DNA of 64,000 nucleotides from an uncultured Prevotellaceae bacterium (GCA_900318205.1 ONJS01000008.1:372001-436000), one strand, 5' to 3'; positions 1 to 9,284 are shown, counted from the stretch's first letter. Notes: generated by a model from the sequence alone, not told the origin. Numbers and translations: made by a program.

Positions 1-2
1 GG

Positions 3-2459
3 CCGAGCGTCGATGACATGAGCATCTATCTGGCCGATGACGGTGCCCACATGAAGTATCCCGCATACTACACCGACACCGACCTGCTGAACCCGCTGTT
101 CGCCCTGAAGAAGAACCTGATGCACGACCAGACTGACCGCATCATCAGTGCCTTCTCGCTGAACTTCACGCCGATTCGCCACACTTACCTGCGCTTGCAG
201 ATGGGTTGGGACGTGAGCACCTCGACCTATGAAACCGGTACCCATCCCTACTATACGAGTGCCAACCAGAGTGTCGATGACAGCAACAACAGTGGTACCT
301 ACAACATCACCAAGTATAACACCAACGATCCCACGCTCAACGTGTTGGCCGGTTATAACAACAACTGGATGGACAACAAGTTCTCGCTGGGTATCCAGGC
401 CGGTTACCACCAGTTGGAGAACGGTGTGACCAGCTTGTCGTCCTATGGTACTAACTTCAAGGTGATTGATTTCTATAGCATCAACAACTGTACCGAGAGC
501 ACCGTGACCAGCAAGAAGCGCTCCACCAAGCGCCGCGTGCAGGCTATCTCGGGTCAGTTGGAGCTGGGCTTCAACAACATGATCTTCTTGACCGGCCGCT
601 TCCGTAACGACTGGTCTTCGACCCTGCCCAAGAATAATAACAGCTACTTCTATCCCGCTGGTGAGCTTTCAATCGTGCTCAGCGAGATGAAGTTCATGAA
701 GAGTGTCGGCTTCATCAACTACTTGAAACTGCGTGGCGCTATCGCCCAGGTAGGTAAGGATGCTCCCGTGCTCTCGATCGATCCCGAGCTCGAGCCCACT
801 GGCCTGACTGGTGGCGGTTACAAGTATGGCTACACTGGTCCTAACCGTAGCCTCAAGCCCGAGATGACCACTTCCTACGAGGCTGGTGTTGAGGCCCGCT
901 TCTGGAATGACCGCATCAATGCCGACTTCACCTGGTTCCGCACCCATTGCGCCGACCAGATTGTGACCGGTTTCCGCATGAGTTATGCTACCGGTTTCGT
1001 ATTGAACAACATGAACGTGGGTACGTTTAACACGTGGGGCTGGGAAGGCCACGCCGATGTTGACGTTATCCGCACCCCGGATATCCGCTGGAATGTGGGC
1101 GTTAACGTATCTCACACCAACAGTGAGGTCGTTTACCTGCCCGAGAACTTGACTGAGTTCTACAATGCCTATACCTGGAACTCAGGTAACATCCGTAACG
1201 GTGTGATGAGAGGACACCCCATCAGCACCGTAACCGGTCGCGCCTATGAGCGCAACTCCAAGGGCCAGATCCTGATTGACCCGACCACCGGTCTGCCTCG
1301 CACCAGCGCCAACTGGAGCATCCTCGGTAATCGTGAACCCAAGCTGCGCTTCGGTTTCACCACTGCCCTGAGCGTGAAGAACTGGCGCCTGAGCGCTATG
1401 TTCCAGGGCCGCTACCATGCCGACGTTGTCAACGCTACCATGCGTGATATGTTGGGTACCGGTCTTAACTGGCTGTCGGTTGACATGCGTGAGAAGGGCT
1501 TCGTAGTGTTTGACGGCGTGCTCTACGACGGCAAGCAGGAGAGCGACAATCCCACCAAGAATACCATCGCCGTTAACCTGGGTGAGTATGGTTCATATAC
1601 CTACACCGGTGGTGATGAGGACTGGATCCAGCACAAGATCAACTACATCCGTTGCCAGGAGCTGCGTTTAGCCTATGTATTCCCGCACAACTGGCTGAAC
1701 CGCGTGACCAAGGGTACGGTACAGAACGCCAGCATTTATGCTTCGGCTAACGACTTGTTCACCATCACCAACTACACGGGTACCGACGTTGCCGGTAACA
1801 CCCTGTCGGCTGCTGCCGGTGGTACTGGTGGTGAGGGCTACGACTGCTGGTCGCTGCCCACTCCGCGCAGCTATTCTGTCGGTCTGAGTGTGACCTTCGG
1901 TTCCAATGATGAGACCGTTAAGCCCGCTTACACCAACACCAACGTGCTTAATGACCAGATTAATGACCTGCGTGCACAGCTCGCCAACGCCGAGAGCAAC
2001 TTCAACGGCCGTCTGGCTCAGCTGCAGAACGACCTCGACGCCGCTAACCGCGCGTTGAACAACTGCAAGAGTGACCTGATCGCTGCTAAGAACGCACCTA
2101 AGGATGTTGCTACCAAGGTGATCGACAACAGCAAGCAGTACATGAACATCCTGGTTCACTATCCCAAGGCTGGTACCAGCATCACCGCCGATCAGCGTGC
2201 CAACGTTGAGCGTGTGGCTGCCTACCTGAAGAGCCATCCCAATGCTACCTGCGAAATCAAGGGTTACGCTTCGCCCGAGGGCAACCAGGAGAACAACATC
2301 AAGCTCGCTAACGGCCGTGCCGCCAGCGTGAAGGACATGCTCGTCAAGAAGTATGGTATCGCTGCCAACCGCATCAAAGCCGAGGGCCAGGGTATCAGCA
2401 ACATGTTTGACGAATTGAGCTGGAACCGTGTTTCCATCTGTGAAATCATCGTGAAGTAA
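3..2459 (+). CDS. SusC/RagA-type TonB-dependent outer-membrane transporter with C-terminal OmpA-like domain (5' partial)
   Basis: The reading frame is open to the left edge, so the signal peptide, carboxypeptidase-like domain and plug lie outside the window. The visible 818 codons read as SusC barrel strands ending with the usual terminal strand (PRSYSVGLSVTF, about nt 1860-1900). The protein does not stop there. A heptad-rich segment follows (nt 1950-2090, LNDQINDLRAQLANAES type), then an OmpA-like domain (nt 2140-2457) with GYASPEG, NGRAASVKDML and AANRIKAEGQG. It would sit in the outer membrane and import an oligomeric nutrient with the SusD-like partner downstream. The OmpA part may hold peptidoglycan, although the usual TD motif is replaced by SPEG. 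SusC identity is firm; the peptidoglycan role is inference. Confidence 0.93.
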   Translation, partial: PSVDDMSIYLADDGAHMKYPAYYTDTDLLNPLFALKKNLMHDQTDRIISAFSLNFTPIRHTYLRLQMGWDVSTSTYETGTHPYYTSANQSVDDSNNSGTYNITKYNTNDPTLNVLAGYNNNWMDNKFSLGIQAGYHQLENGVTSLSSYGTNFKVIDFYSINNCTESTVTSKKRSTKRRVQAISGQLELGFNNMIFLTGRFRNDWSSTLPKNNNSYFYPAGELSIVLSEMKFMKSVGFINYLKLRGAIAQVGKDAPVLSIDPELEPTGLTGGGYKYGYTGPNRSLKPEMTTSYEAGVEARFWNDRINADFTWFRTHCADQIVTGFRMSYATGFVLNNMNVGTFNTWGWEGHADVDVIRTPDIRWNVGVNVSHTNSEVVYLPENLTEFYNAYTWNSGNIRNGVMRGHPISTVTGRAYERNSKGQILIDPTTGLPRTSANWSILGNREPKLRFGFTTALSVKNWRLSAMFQGRYHADVVNATMRDMLGTGLNWLSVDMREKGFVVFDGVLYDGKQESDNPTKNTIAVNLGEYGSYTYTGGDEDWIQHKINYIRCQELRLAYVFPHNWLNRVTKGTVQNASIYASANDLFTITNYTGTDVAGNTLSAAAGGTGGEGYDCWSLPTPRSYSVGLSVTFGSNDETVKPAYTNTNVLNDQINDLRAQLANAESNFNGRLAQLQNDLDAANRALNNCKSDLIAAKNAPKDVATKVIDNSKQYMNILVHYPKAGTSITADQRANVERVAAYLKSHPNATCEIKGYASPEGNQENNIKLANGRAASVKDMLVKKYGIAANRIKAEGQGISNMFDELSWNRVSICEIIVK

Positions 2460-2464
2460 GTATA

Positions 2465-2556
2465 AATAAAGTTTAAAGTTTAGAGTTTAGAGTTTAATGT
2501 GATTTAAATCACTGTAAACTAAGGACTAAGGACTAAAAACTAAAAACTTAAAAATA
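2465..2556 (+). repeat. AGTTTAG/GGACTAA short repeats with palindrome between susC-like and susD-like genes
   Basis: Tandem GTTTAGA-type heptads run from about 2470 to 2496. A perfect 14-base palindrome follows (GTGATTTAAATCAC, 2499-2512), then GGACTAA and AAAACT copies. TTTA-rich and TAAA-rich parts face each other and could fold into a weak hairpin. Similar heptads occur downstream of other genes in this window. Confidence 0.7.
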
Positions 2557-2557
2557 T

Positions 2558-4444
2558 ATGAAATCATTCAAATCAATTATACTGTGTGCGCTGGCTTGCA
2601 TGACGTTGGGCTTGGCATCCTGTGACGATTATCTGGATGTGAACAAGAATACCGACGCTCCCGACTATGTGGAGGGATACCTCTACCTGGCCGGTATTCA
2701 GCAAGCTTACCAGGGTATCTACTGGGATATCCGTGCCATTGGACCGCTCACCCAGATGATGGGTACCTCGAGCTACACCAACTTTGCCAACCACTACTAC
2801 ACCGCGGCCAGCGATGCTGGTGGTGAGGCTTGGCGCATGGTTTACTGGAACCAGGGTATGAACCTGGAGAACATGATTAACCAGAGTGTTGCAGCCGAGA
2901 ACTGGACACTAGCAGGTATCGGCTTGGCCATGAAGGCATTCTCGTGGGATCTGTTGACCAAGATCAATGGTGAGGCTCCCATGAAGCAGGCCTATGAGGC
3001 TGGACGTCTCTCTCATGAGTATGACTACCAGTACGATATCTATCCCCAGGTGCGCGAGTGGGCTTATCAGGCCATTGAATACCTGCAGAAGGAAGACAAT
3101 TCGGCCTACGGTAACCGTATCAAGAATAACGACTACATCTATGGTGGCGACAAGGACAAGTGGATTAAGTTCTGCTATGCTGTGATTGTCCGCAACCTGG
3201 CCTCGTTGAGCAACAAGAAGGACTTCCAGGAGAAATACTTTGCTGAGTTCATGGACGCCTTCCACAAGTCTTTTTCCAGCAACGATGACAATGCTACCTT
3301 GAAGATTGCCGGTGGTGGTGCCGATGCTGCCGAGAGCGGCTACAACAACTTCTGGGGTACCTATCGTGGTAACCTGGTTTACAGCTACTTCCAGCATGAC
3401 TATGCCGTGCAGTTGTTCACGGGAACCATCCGCAAGTATGACGAGCAGGGCAACTACATCCAGACCGAGGATACCCTGCCCTTGAACAAGCAGCACTATC
3501 CCTATCAGCTGCTCGACAAGCAGATTACCAGCGACACTTTGCCCGATGCAGGACACTTTGACCCGCGTCGCCTCGTGAAGCTGGCTACGACCGATAGCAG
3601 CAACTATGCCACCATCGCCGACCGTGAGGTGCTACGCAGCCTCTACTACGTGGGCTCGGGCTTCACTGGTGCTACTGGCCCCATCGGCACTGCTCCCTCG
3701 TTCTGGGGTCGCAATGCAACCAGCAACACCACCTATGACGGTGCTGGCCACTGGCTCTACCACGACAACGCTCCTTACATCATGACCACCTATGCCGAGC
3801 TGCTGTTTGACGTAGCCGAGATACAGTTCAAGTATGGCAGCAAGGCCGATGCCTTTGAGGTTTGGAAACAGGCTTTGCAGGCCGATATGGACTTCACTGC
3901 CAGCTATATCGTTCCTGGTACCTTGAACGGCAACTACCGTCAGGGCGACCGTGTGACCAAGGCTACCTTCAACACCCTGGCTCAGGAATACCTGAATGGT
4001 CCTTACGTGGCTGGTCTGCCGCAGAGCGAATTCTCGCTCTCGCACATCATGATGCAGAAGTATCTGGCCCTCTATCCTTGGGGCGCTCCCGAGGCATGGG
4101 TTGACCTGCGTAAGTACTTCTATGACATCCAGTACACTGGCGATTATCCCAAGTACCTCAATGGCTGGGACAAGACGACACTTGACCAGAAACGCGATGA
4201 GGATCCTACCAAGGTTTACAAGGGATTCTGGCTACAACCCGCTCAGGTACAGGGTCGCAAGAGCGCCTTTAACAAGGACAACAACGGTTCGCCTTGCTTC
4301 CGCCTACGTCCGCGTTACAACTCTGAGTACATGTGGAACAAGACCAACCTCGATGCTCTGCTGCCCATTGGAGGCCAAGAGCTTGATTACCAGTGCTCTA
4401 TCATGTGGTTCTGCTATCCTGGAGATATGCCTACATCAAGATAA
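2558..4444 (+). CDS. SusD/RagB-like nutrient-binding outer-membrane lipoprotein
   Basis: 628 residues. The lipoprotein signal ends in LASC with Cys22, followed by DDYLDVNKNTDAP, typical of the SusD-like_2 branch. The helical body contains aromatic-rich segments and the C-terminal part has the usual MWFCYPGD-like ending. The product should be a surface lipoprotein that caps the SusC barrel and captures the ligand. It follows the SusC gene by about 100 bases and precedes another lipoprotein by 30 bases, so all three probably share a transcript. The substrate cannot be read from the sequence. The SusD-like_2 branch is also found with peptide uptake systems of the RagAB kind. Confidence 0.92.
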   Translation: MKSFKSIILCALACMTLGLASCDDYLDVNKNTDAPDYVEGYLYLAGIQQAYQGIYWDIRAIGPLTQMMGTSSYTNFANHYYTAASDAGGEAWRMVYWNQGMNLENMINQSVAAENWTLAGIGLAMKAFSWDLLTKINGEAPMKQAYEAGRLSHEYDYQYDIYPQVREWAYQAIEYLQKEDNSAYGNRIKNNDYIYGGDKDKWIKFCYAVIVRNLASLSNKKDFQEKYFAEFMDAFHKSFSSNDDNATLKIAGGGADAAESGYNNFWGTYRGNLVYSYFQHDYAVQLFTGTIRKYDEQGNYIQTEDTLPLNKQHYPYQLLDKQITSDTLPDAGHFDPRRLVKLATTDSSNYATIADREVLRSLYYVGSGFTGATGPIGTAPSFWGRNATSNTTYDGAGHWLYHDNAPYIMTTYAELLFDVAEIQFKYGSKADAFEVWKQALQADMDFTASYIVPGTLNGNYRQGDRVTKATFNTLAQEYLNGPYVAGLPQSEFSLSHIMMQKYLALYPWGAPEAWVDLRKYFYDIQYTGDYPKYLNGWDKTTLDQKRDEDPTKVYKGFWLQPAQVQGRKSAFNKDNNGSPCFRLRPRYNSEYMWNKTNLDALLPIGGQELDYQCSIMWFCYPGDMPTSR

Positions 4445-4474
4445 TTTATTAATGATATTAAAATCCGATAGATT

Positions 4475-5362
4475 ATGAAATATTTCAAATATATAGCATT
4501 ATTGCTGCTGGTGGCAGTGACAATGGGCTCCTGTGACAAAAAGGACGTTTCCTACATGGCAGAGCCCGTTGACGAGTTGGCAAAGGCATACATCCAGATA
4601 GGCTACTATGAGCCAGTCACAGCTGGGGCAGCCAATTATATGTACTATATCGACATCAACGGTGTTGAATACGGTAACGACGGTGCTACCTTCCTGGCTA
4701 CCTTCAATACGGTTCCTTCGGGCGGCACCAACCGCTACTATGCTGTGGATGCCGGTAACGTGAACATCAAGCTGCATCGTCGAGTGAAGGTGGGTGAAAC
4801 ACCCGAGGGAGAACCCATTTATGAGTATCCTGTTGTTTATGACCAGAACGTGACCGTGCAGGCTGGCAAGCGCTATTGCTTGTATGTACATGACCTGAAC
4901 AAGGCGCCCATCCCCATTGAGATGACTCCCGCTCCCGAATTTGGCAAGGCCCTCGATACCGACTCGCTGTGCCGTGTTCACTTCGTTAACCTGCTCTATG
5001 AGGCTGACGGAACCCCCTATACCGGCAAGGTGCAGTATGGTGTCCAGAACCTGGATACCAAGGAGTATGAGCCTGTGGGCGAGCCTATTGGCTTCGGCGA
5101 GAGCACCTCGTGGTTCACGGTTAAGATCCGCAAGACCGTTTACAACAGCTCTGGTTCACAGCGTCGTGAGGTTTGCCTCTTTGCCGTGGATAACGCTGGC
5201 AAGGTAACGGGTAAGCTTCCCTACACCTTGTCTAACGGCAACCAGGGTGAGTTTACCGACTACTGGACCTGGTACATCGGCCGTGCTTATCGTCAGATTG
5301 CTGCAGGTAACTGCGGTAGCAAGAGCATCCGTTGCACCCTCTATCAGTTCGTGATCGAGTAA
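4475..5362 (+). CDS. SusCD-associated surface lipoprotein, DUF4397-like
   Basis: 295 residues with a lipoprotein signal (MGSC, Cys20). The N-terminal half (AYIQIGYYEPVTAGAANYMY, then a Tyr-rich strand pattern) resembles DUF4397-type beta domains found in Bacteroidetes lipoproteins encoded after SusCD pairs. No catalytic motif is visible. Its place as third gene of the operon, 30 bases after the SusD-like gene and just before a strong terminator, suggests an auxiliary binding or assembly lipoprotein of the same uptake complex. The domain assignment is by resemblance and is less sure than the lipoprotein call. Confidence 0.75.
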   Translation: MKYFKYIALLLLVAVTMGSCDKKDVSYMAEPVDELAKAYIQIGYYEPVTAGAANYMYYIDINGVEYGNDGATFLATFNTVPSGGTNRYYAVDAGNVNIKLHRRVKVGETPEGEPIYEYPVVYDQNVTVQAGKRYCLYVHDLNKAPIPIEMTPAPEFGKALDTDSLCRVHFVNLLYEADGTPYTGKVQYGVQNLDTKEYEPVGEPIGFGESTSWFTVKIRKTVYNSSGSQRREVCLFAVDNAGKVTGKLPYTLSNGNQGEFTDYWTWYIGRAYRQIAAGNCGSKSIRCTLYQFVIE

Positions 5363-5404
5363 TGACAGAGTAGGGCACTACCCTACCCTATCCCATTAAA
5401 AACG

Positions 5405-5439
5405 ACCGCCGAGGCATTCAGCCCCGGCGGCATTTTTTT
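5405..5439. terminator. Bidirectional rho-independent terminator
   Basis: A 10-base-pair G+C-rich stem (5406-5415 with 5421-5430, one mismatch) is followed by a run of seven T on the plus strand. On the minus strand it is followed by a T-rich stretch. It ends the SusCD operon and can also serve the convergent glycosyltransferase gene. Confidence 0.85.
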
Positions 5440-5480
5440 CAGTTAGGAGTTAGAAGTTAGGAGTTAGAAGTTAGGAGTTG
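5440..5480 (+). repeat. AGTTAGGAGTTAGA tandem repeats
   Basis: Alternating AGTTAGG and AGTTAGA heptads, about two and a half copies of a 14-base unit, lie directly after the terminator and in the sense direction of the upstream operon. Confidence 0.85.
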
Positions 5481-5505
5481 ACGGTACAACATTGGATTAG
5501 GAATC

Positions 5506-6645
5506 TCATTCTTCGGGTTGTGGGGTGTCGATCTCGACGACAGGAGCAGTCTTGAGTAGGCTGCGGTACAGGTCGGTCATCTTTTTGTAGAATGCCGGGT
5601 AGTCGAGGTTCTCCTCAAAGTCCTTCTGTGCCTGGGTGCCCATGCGGGAACGCGAAGCGGTGTCGTTGATGAGTTGGTTGATGGCATCGGTCAACGCTTG
5701 CTCGTCGCCTGGAGGAACGAGAAGACCGTTCACGCCGTCATGGACATACTCGGGTTGGGCACCGTTGTTGCTGCAGATGTGTGCCTTGCCCGCCATCATG
5801 TACTCCAAGTTGCTGATACCCAGTGCTTCAGGCTGTATTGACGGCAGGATGCCGAAGTCGGCCTGACGCAGGTATTCAAGGATATTGTCCCTAAATCCAA
5901 GCAGCGATACGTTATGGACAAGTCCGTTGGCAACGATGAAACCCTTGATTTTTGCCTTGTATTTGGGCTGTCCTTCGCCGATAATGGCCAGGTGGTACTT
6001 GGACTTGTCCACGTGAGTTAACGCGCTCAGAAGGGCATCTATGCCTTTTTCAGGGGCAAGTTTGCCATGGTACATGATCAGTGCCTGATGGCTGTCAAGT
6101 TCCAAATCACGCCTCAGGTCGGGCACTTGAGTGCCTATCTGGCTGTCGCAAACGCTGTCGCGCAGCACCACGGTTCGGTCGGCATATTGCTTCTTGGCCT
6201 TACCCAAAAAGGCTTCGCGTGCCATCTCGGACGAGAAAACAAAACAGTCAATCGACTTGTACAGCTTGGTGTACATATAGTTCTTCTTGGGCTTATAGAC
6301 GCCATGCACGCTCACCACGACGCGTGTGTTGCGGTTCTCGCTGATGCGACGTGCCATCACAGCCATGAAAGCGTCCCTGAAGCTGTGCACATGGATGATG
6401 TTCTGCCCCTTGCGCAATAGCCGGGCAAACCTCACCGGGCTGTCGATGTCGGTGACGCCCTTCAGCGGCAGGATGGAAATGGGAATTTCCAGACGGCGGT
6501 ATTGCTTGAGCACATTAGGGTGCTTGCGGCAGACGACCTCAACATAAAAATCCGGGTCGTTACGCAGGCGGTCCACCATATCGTAGGTGTATTGCTCAGC
6601 ACCGGTCCAGTGCTTGTTGGAAACGATATGAAATATATTAATCAT
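5506..6645 (-). CDS. Glycosyltransferase family 4 (GT-B fold)
   Basis: 379 residues. The N-terminal half begins INIFHIVSNKHWTGAEQYTYD, a usual donor-independent Rossmann start with a Gly-Ala turn. The C-terminal half has YHGKLAPEKGIDALLSAL, GFRDNILEYLRQADFGILPS and the nucleotide-sugar binding stretch PEALGISNLEYMMAGKA, as in GT4 retaining transferases. It acts in the cytoplasm, probably in polysaccharide or glycan assembly. There are no other glycan genes next to it, so the acceptor is unknown. It is a single gene with its own -7 box upstream, convergent with the SusCD operon. Confidence 0.9.
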   Translation of the reverse strand: MINIFHIVSNKHWTGAEQYTYDMVDRLRNDPDFYVEVVCRKHPNVLKQYRRLEIPISILPLKGVTDIDSPVRFARLLRKGQNIIHVHSFRDAFMAVMARRISENRNTRVVVSVHGVYKPKKNYMYTKLYKSIDCFVFSSEMAREAFLGKAKKQYADRTVVLRDSVCDSQIGTQVPDLRRDLELDSHQALIMYHGKLAPEKGIDALLSALTHVDKSKYHLAIIGEGQPKYKAKIKGFIVANGLVHNVSLLGFRDNILEYLRQADFGILPSIQPEALGISNLEYMMAGKAHICSNNGAQPEYVHDGVNGLLVPPGDEQALTDAINQLINDTASRSRMGTQAQKDFEENLDYPAFYKKMTDLYRSLLKTAPVVEIDTPQPEE

Positions 6646-6702
6646 CTGCTGTTCAGGTTTTTATAGATGATTTTACTTGTGGGTCAAATTGGTTTTTCGC
6701 TA

Positions 6703-6710
6703 CAAAGATA
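6703..6710 (-). promoter_or_regulatory. Bacteroidetes -7 box for the glycosyltransferase gene
   Basis: TATCTTTG on the minus strand (TAnnTTTG consensus), about 57 bases before the start codon. No clear -33 TTTG was seen. Confidence 0.5.
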
Positions 6711-6765
6711 CAAATTAATCTGTTATACTACCCCACCCTAATGCACATAATTTCTCTAATCGTGG

Positions 6766-6808
6766 CAAAACAGCAAACGCGGCTACTGATGTGCCGCGCT
6801 TGCTGTTT
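6766..6808 (-). terminator. Terminator hairpin of the slipin/NfeD operon
   Basis: Long inverted repeat (6768-6783 with 6793-6808, AAACAGCAA-type arms, one mismatch) followed on the minus strand by a short T run. It lies 35 bases after the slipin stop codon. Confidence 0.75.
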
Positions 6809-6843
6809 GGTGAAAGCCTGATGAGGTTTTCTCACCTACCCGA

Positions 6844-7809
6844 CTACTCTTTATTCTCGTCCTTGCCGAAGAGTTCCTTGATGCCGCCGATGGAGCCTAA
6901 CAGGTTGGTGGCCTCATAGGGCAGATAAACCGTCTTGGTCTTGTCACCGCTGGCAACGGTGTCGAGCATCTGGATGTACTTCTGGGCCAGCAGGTAGTTG
7001 GCGGGATTGGTGCTCTTGCCTACTGCCTGGGTGATCTTGTCGATGGCGATGGCTTCGGCCTCGGCCTTGCGGATGCGGGCCTGGGCTTCACCCTCGGCGC
7101 GCAGAATCTCGGTCTGTTTGTCGGCCTCGGCCTGGTTGATGCGGGCGGTTTTCTGACCCTCGGACTGGAGGATGGCTGCCTGTTTCTGACCCTCGCTGGT
7201 CAAGATGGTAGCACGCTTGTTACGCTCGGCCTGCATCTGTTTCTCCATGGCCTGGAGTACGGTTTGAGGCGGCTGAATGTCCTGTAACTCAACGCGATTG
7301 ACCTTAATACCCCACTTGTTGGTGGCGTCATCGAGGACGGCGCGCAGCTTGGAGTTGATGGTGTCGCGTGAGGTCAGCGTCTGGTCCAGTTCCAGCTCAC
7401 CGATGATGTTACGCAGCGTGGTCTGCGTCAGTTTCTCGATAGCGTTGGGCAGGTTGTTGATCTCATAAACAGCCTTGAACGGGTCCATAATCTGGAAATA
7501 CAGCAAGGCGTTGATTTGAGTCATAACGTTATCCTTGGTAATCACATTCTGCTTGTCGAAGTCATAGACTTGTTCACGCAGGTCAATGGAATTGGTCGTG
7601 CGGTAGCGTCCGTGTTCGTAGGCGACGATGCTCTTGGCGCGGTCAATAAACGGGATAATGATATTGATACCGGGCTTGAGCGTAGCATAATATTTACCCA
7701 GGCGCTCAATGATCTTGGTTTCGCTCTGCGGGATGATGACAAGGCTGTTCTTGACCAGGACCAGAGCCAGCAGGATTACGACGATGAGGAAAATTGATAA
7801 AGCTGTCAT
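6844..7809 (-). CDS. SPFH-domain slipin/paraslipin membrane protein (QmcA-like)
   Basis: 321 residues. One N-terminal membrane segment (ALSIFLIVVILLALVLV) is followed by the SPFH domain (SETKIIERLGKYYATLKPGI, VITKDNVMTQINALLYF) and a long charged coiled coil rich in Ala, Glu and Lys (about residues 200-260). Such proteins oligomerise at the inner membrane and organise or regulate membrane proteases. The partner NfeD gene lies 48 bases upstream on the same strand, the classical pairing for this family. The start follows from the membrane segment at the N-terminus. Confidence 0.93.
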   Translation of the reverse strand: MTALSIFLIVVILLALVLVKNSLVIIPQSETKIIERLGKYYATLKPGINIIIPFIDRAKSIVAYEHGRYRTTNSIDLREQVYDFDKQNVITKDNVMTQINALLYFQIMDPFKAVYEINNLPNAIEKLTQTTLRNIIGELELDQTLTSRDTINSKLRAVLDDATNKWGIKVNRVELQDIQPPQTVLQAMEKQMQAERNKRATILTSEGQKQAAILQSEGQKTARINQAEADKQTEILRAEGEAQARIRKAEAEAIAIDKITQAVGKSTNPANYLLAQKYIQMLDTVASGDKTKTVYLPYEATNLLGSIGGIKELFGKDENKE

Positions 7810-7857
7810 ATCGTTTTGGTTTTAGTGAATATTTGTTGTTGATAGATATTTTTTAAG

Positions 7858-8307
7858 TTATACCGGTTTGACGATGGCAATAATGCTGTCCATCTTGACG
7901 ACGCGCACGCGCACGTCCTTTTCGATGGCGCCGTCATCTTCGCTGCGGGCTTTCCAGTCGTCACCATCGATGGCTACACGGCCAAAGCCGCCTTCATCGA
8001 TGCGCTCGCTCACCCTACCCTCTTGACCAACCATGGCCTCGGCATTGCTCAAGCGCACGCGGTTGGGTTTGTGCAGTTTCTTGATGAGTTTTGGGCGCAG
8101 CAGTAACAGACTCAGTGTCGAAACGACGGCAAAGATGATGATTTGCCATGTGATACTTGCTCCACAGCCGGCGACGATGGCTCCGGCAGCGGCTCCGATG
8201 GCAAAGCACAGTAGGAATAAATCGCCCGAAGACAATTCAAGGATCAGGCACACGAGAGAAATGATAACCCAGATCAGCCAGAGGTTGGATGTGAAAAACT
8301 CAATCAT
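7858..8307 (-). CDS. NfeD-like membrane protein with C-terminal OB-fold
   Basis: 149 residues. Membrane segments fill residues 8-75 (LWLIWVIISLVCLILELSSG, then Gly/Ala-rich helices), and a soluble beta-barrel tail begins near VGQEGRVSERI. This is the short NfeD form lacking the ClpP-like protease domain. It is the likely partner of the slipin encoded immediately downstream, with which it forms an operon. The family's molecular role is still loosely defined; it is linked to membrane quality control. Confidence 0.88.
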   Translation of the reverse strand: MIEFFTSNLWLIWVIISLVCLILELSSGDLFLLCFAIGAAAGAIVAGCGASITWQIIIFAVVSTLSLLLLRPKLIKKLHKPNRVRLSNAEAMVGQEGRVSERIDEGGFGRVAIDGDDWKARSEDDGAIEKDVRVRVVKMDSIIAIVKPV

Positions 8308-8557
8308 AGTCGTATATTTTTATTGGTTGTTATTATTCTTATAGTCTTACTTTTTTCTCTGTCTTTCGTCTTGTACCCATTAGACGCATCATGCCATCAA
8401 AAAACTACACGCTTTGGTGGATTTTTTTCTTGTCATTTTTTTTTGCAAGAAAAAATGCCTTTTGATCATCCTGTGAAGGTCTCAAGTCTGATGACTGTTT
8501 TACAATCTCCAAAGGTAGGTTTTTTCTCTTTAATATGCAAATTTTATGCCAAAATGA

Positions 8558-8588
8558 ATAAAAAAATGCCCTGCCGATTATCGGGCAT
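8558..8588 (-). terminator. Orphan terminator-like hairpin
   Basis: ATGCCC (8566-8571) pairs with GGGCAT (8583-8588); on the minus strand the hairpin is followed by a run of seven T. No minus-strand gene lies directly before it, so it may end a small RNA or be a relic. Confidence 0.45.
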
Positions 8589-8770
8589 ACTTGAATTTTC
8601 AATTCTCAGCGGGTTAAAATGCGTTTTTCGGCTGTAATTCAGCGAATTTAGCGCTTTTTGGGTTTTTGTCAGAAAAATCGAGTAGGGCAGCAATCTGGGC
8701 TTTCTCGGTTTGAATTGCCCCAAAAACCCTGCAATGTGGTATCAGGTCATCAAATCTTCTCATTTTATGC

Positions 8771-8799
8771 TTGTTTCTCAAAATAATGTGTTATCTTTG
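8771..8799 (+). promoter_or_regulatory. Promoter of ybeY-mnmG
   Basis: TTG at 8771-8773 and TATCTTTG at 8792-8799 with an 18-base spacer fit the Bacteroidetes sigma factor consensus. The ybeY start follows 26 bases later. Confidence 0.7.
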
Positions 8800-8825
8800 T
8801 CTCCCGTTTTTCAAGAGATAGAGAA

Positions 8826-9269
8826 ATGACCGAAATTGTTTATATGACCCAGGGTAATGTTACGATGCCGCGACTCAATGAGTCGGCGGTGCGTGACTGG
8901 ATTGTCGCTGTGGCCGCCACGTTGAACCAGAATGTGGGATGTCTCACTTACGTCTTCTGTGACGATGAGTTTATCCTGCAGACCAACCGCGAGTTTCTGG
9001 GTCACGATTACTACACCGACATCATTACCTTTGATTACACCAATTCGCGTCACATCGCTGGCGACATGGTCATCTCGCTTGATACCGTGCGTACCAACGC
9101 CGAGGGACTCCAGGTTCCTTATGAGACCGAGTTGATGCGTGTCATCATTCATGGTGTGCTGCACCTGTGCGGTATCAACGACAAGGGCCCCGGTGAGCGC
9201 GAAATCATGGAAAAGCACGAGAACGATGCGCTGGCAATGTTGCCCGAGAACGTATTGCTGAAAGACTGA
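8826..9269 (+). CDS. ybeY: Endoribonuclease YbeY, 16S rRNA maturation
   Basis: 147 residues, normal length. It contains FCDDEFILQTNREFLGHDYYTD and the metal-site motif HGVLHLCGINDKGPGEREIM. The third metal histidine of the Escherichia coli motif is replaced by a Lys-Gly stretch, which I recall as usual in Bacteroidetes YbeY. The enzyme acts in 16S rRNA 3'-end processing and late 30S quality control. It is 15 bases before mnmG and probably shares its transcript, so translation-related genes are grouped here. Confidence 0.93.
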   Translation: MTEIVYMTQGNVTMPRLNESAVRDWIVAVAATLNQNVGCLTYVFCDDEFILQTNREFLGHDYYTDIITFDYTNSRHIAGDMVISLDTVRTNAEGLQVPYETELMRVIIHGVLHLCGINDKGPGEREIMEKHENDALAMLPENVLLKD

Positions 9270-9284
9270 TTCCTTATTTGTAGA

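Larger units (their letters stand above)
8308..8825. other. Gene-free stretch between nfeD-like gene and ybeY
   Basis: About 500 A+T-rich bases without a convincing gene on either strand. Short open frames here show no family resemblance. It contains a hairpin near 8566-8588 and the ybeY promoter at its right end. Confidence 0.7.

Noticed and set aside
8590-8770. Small RNA on the minus strand ending at the orphan hairpin (8558-8588)
   Set aside because: No TAnnTTTG box was found on the minus strand in this interval, so I do not call a gene; expression data would be needed.
9150-9190. Missing third metal-ligand histidine in YbeY
   Set aside because: I recall this variant as usual in Bacteroidetes YbeY, so it is not a sign of a defect.
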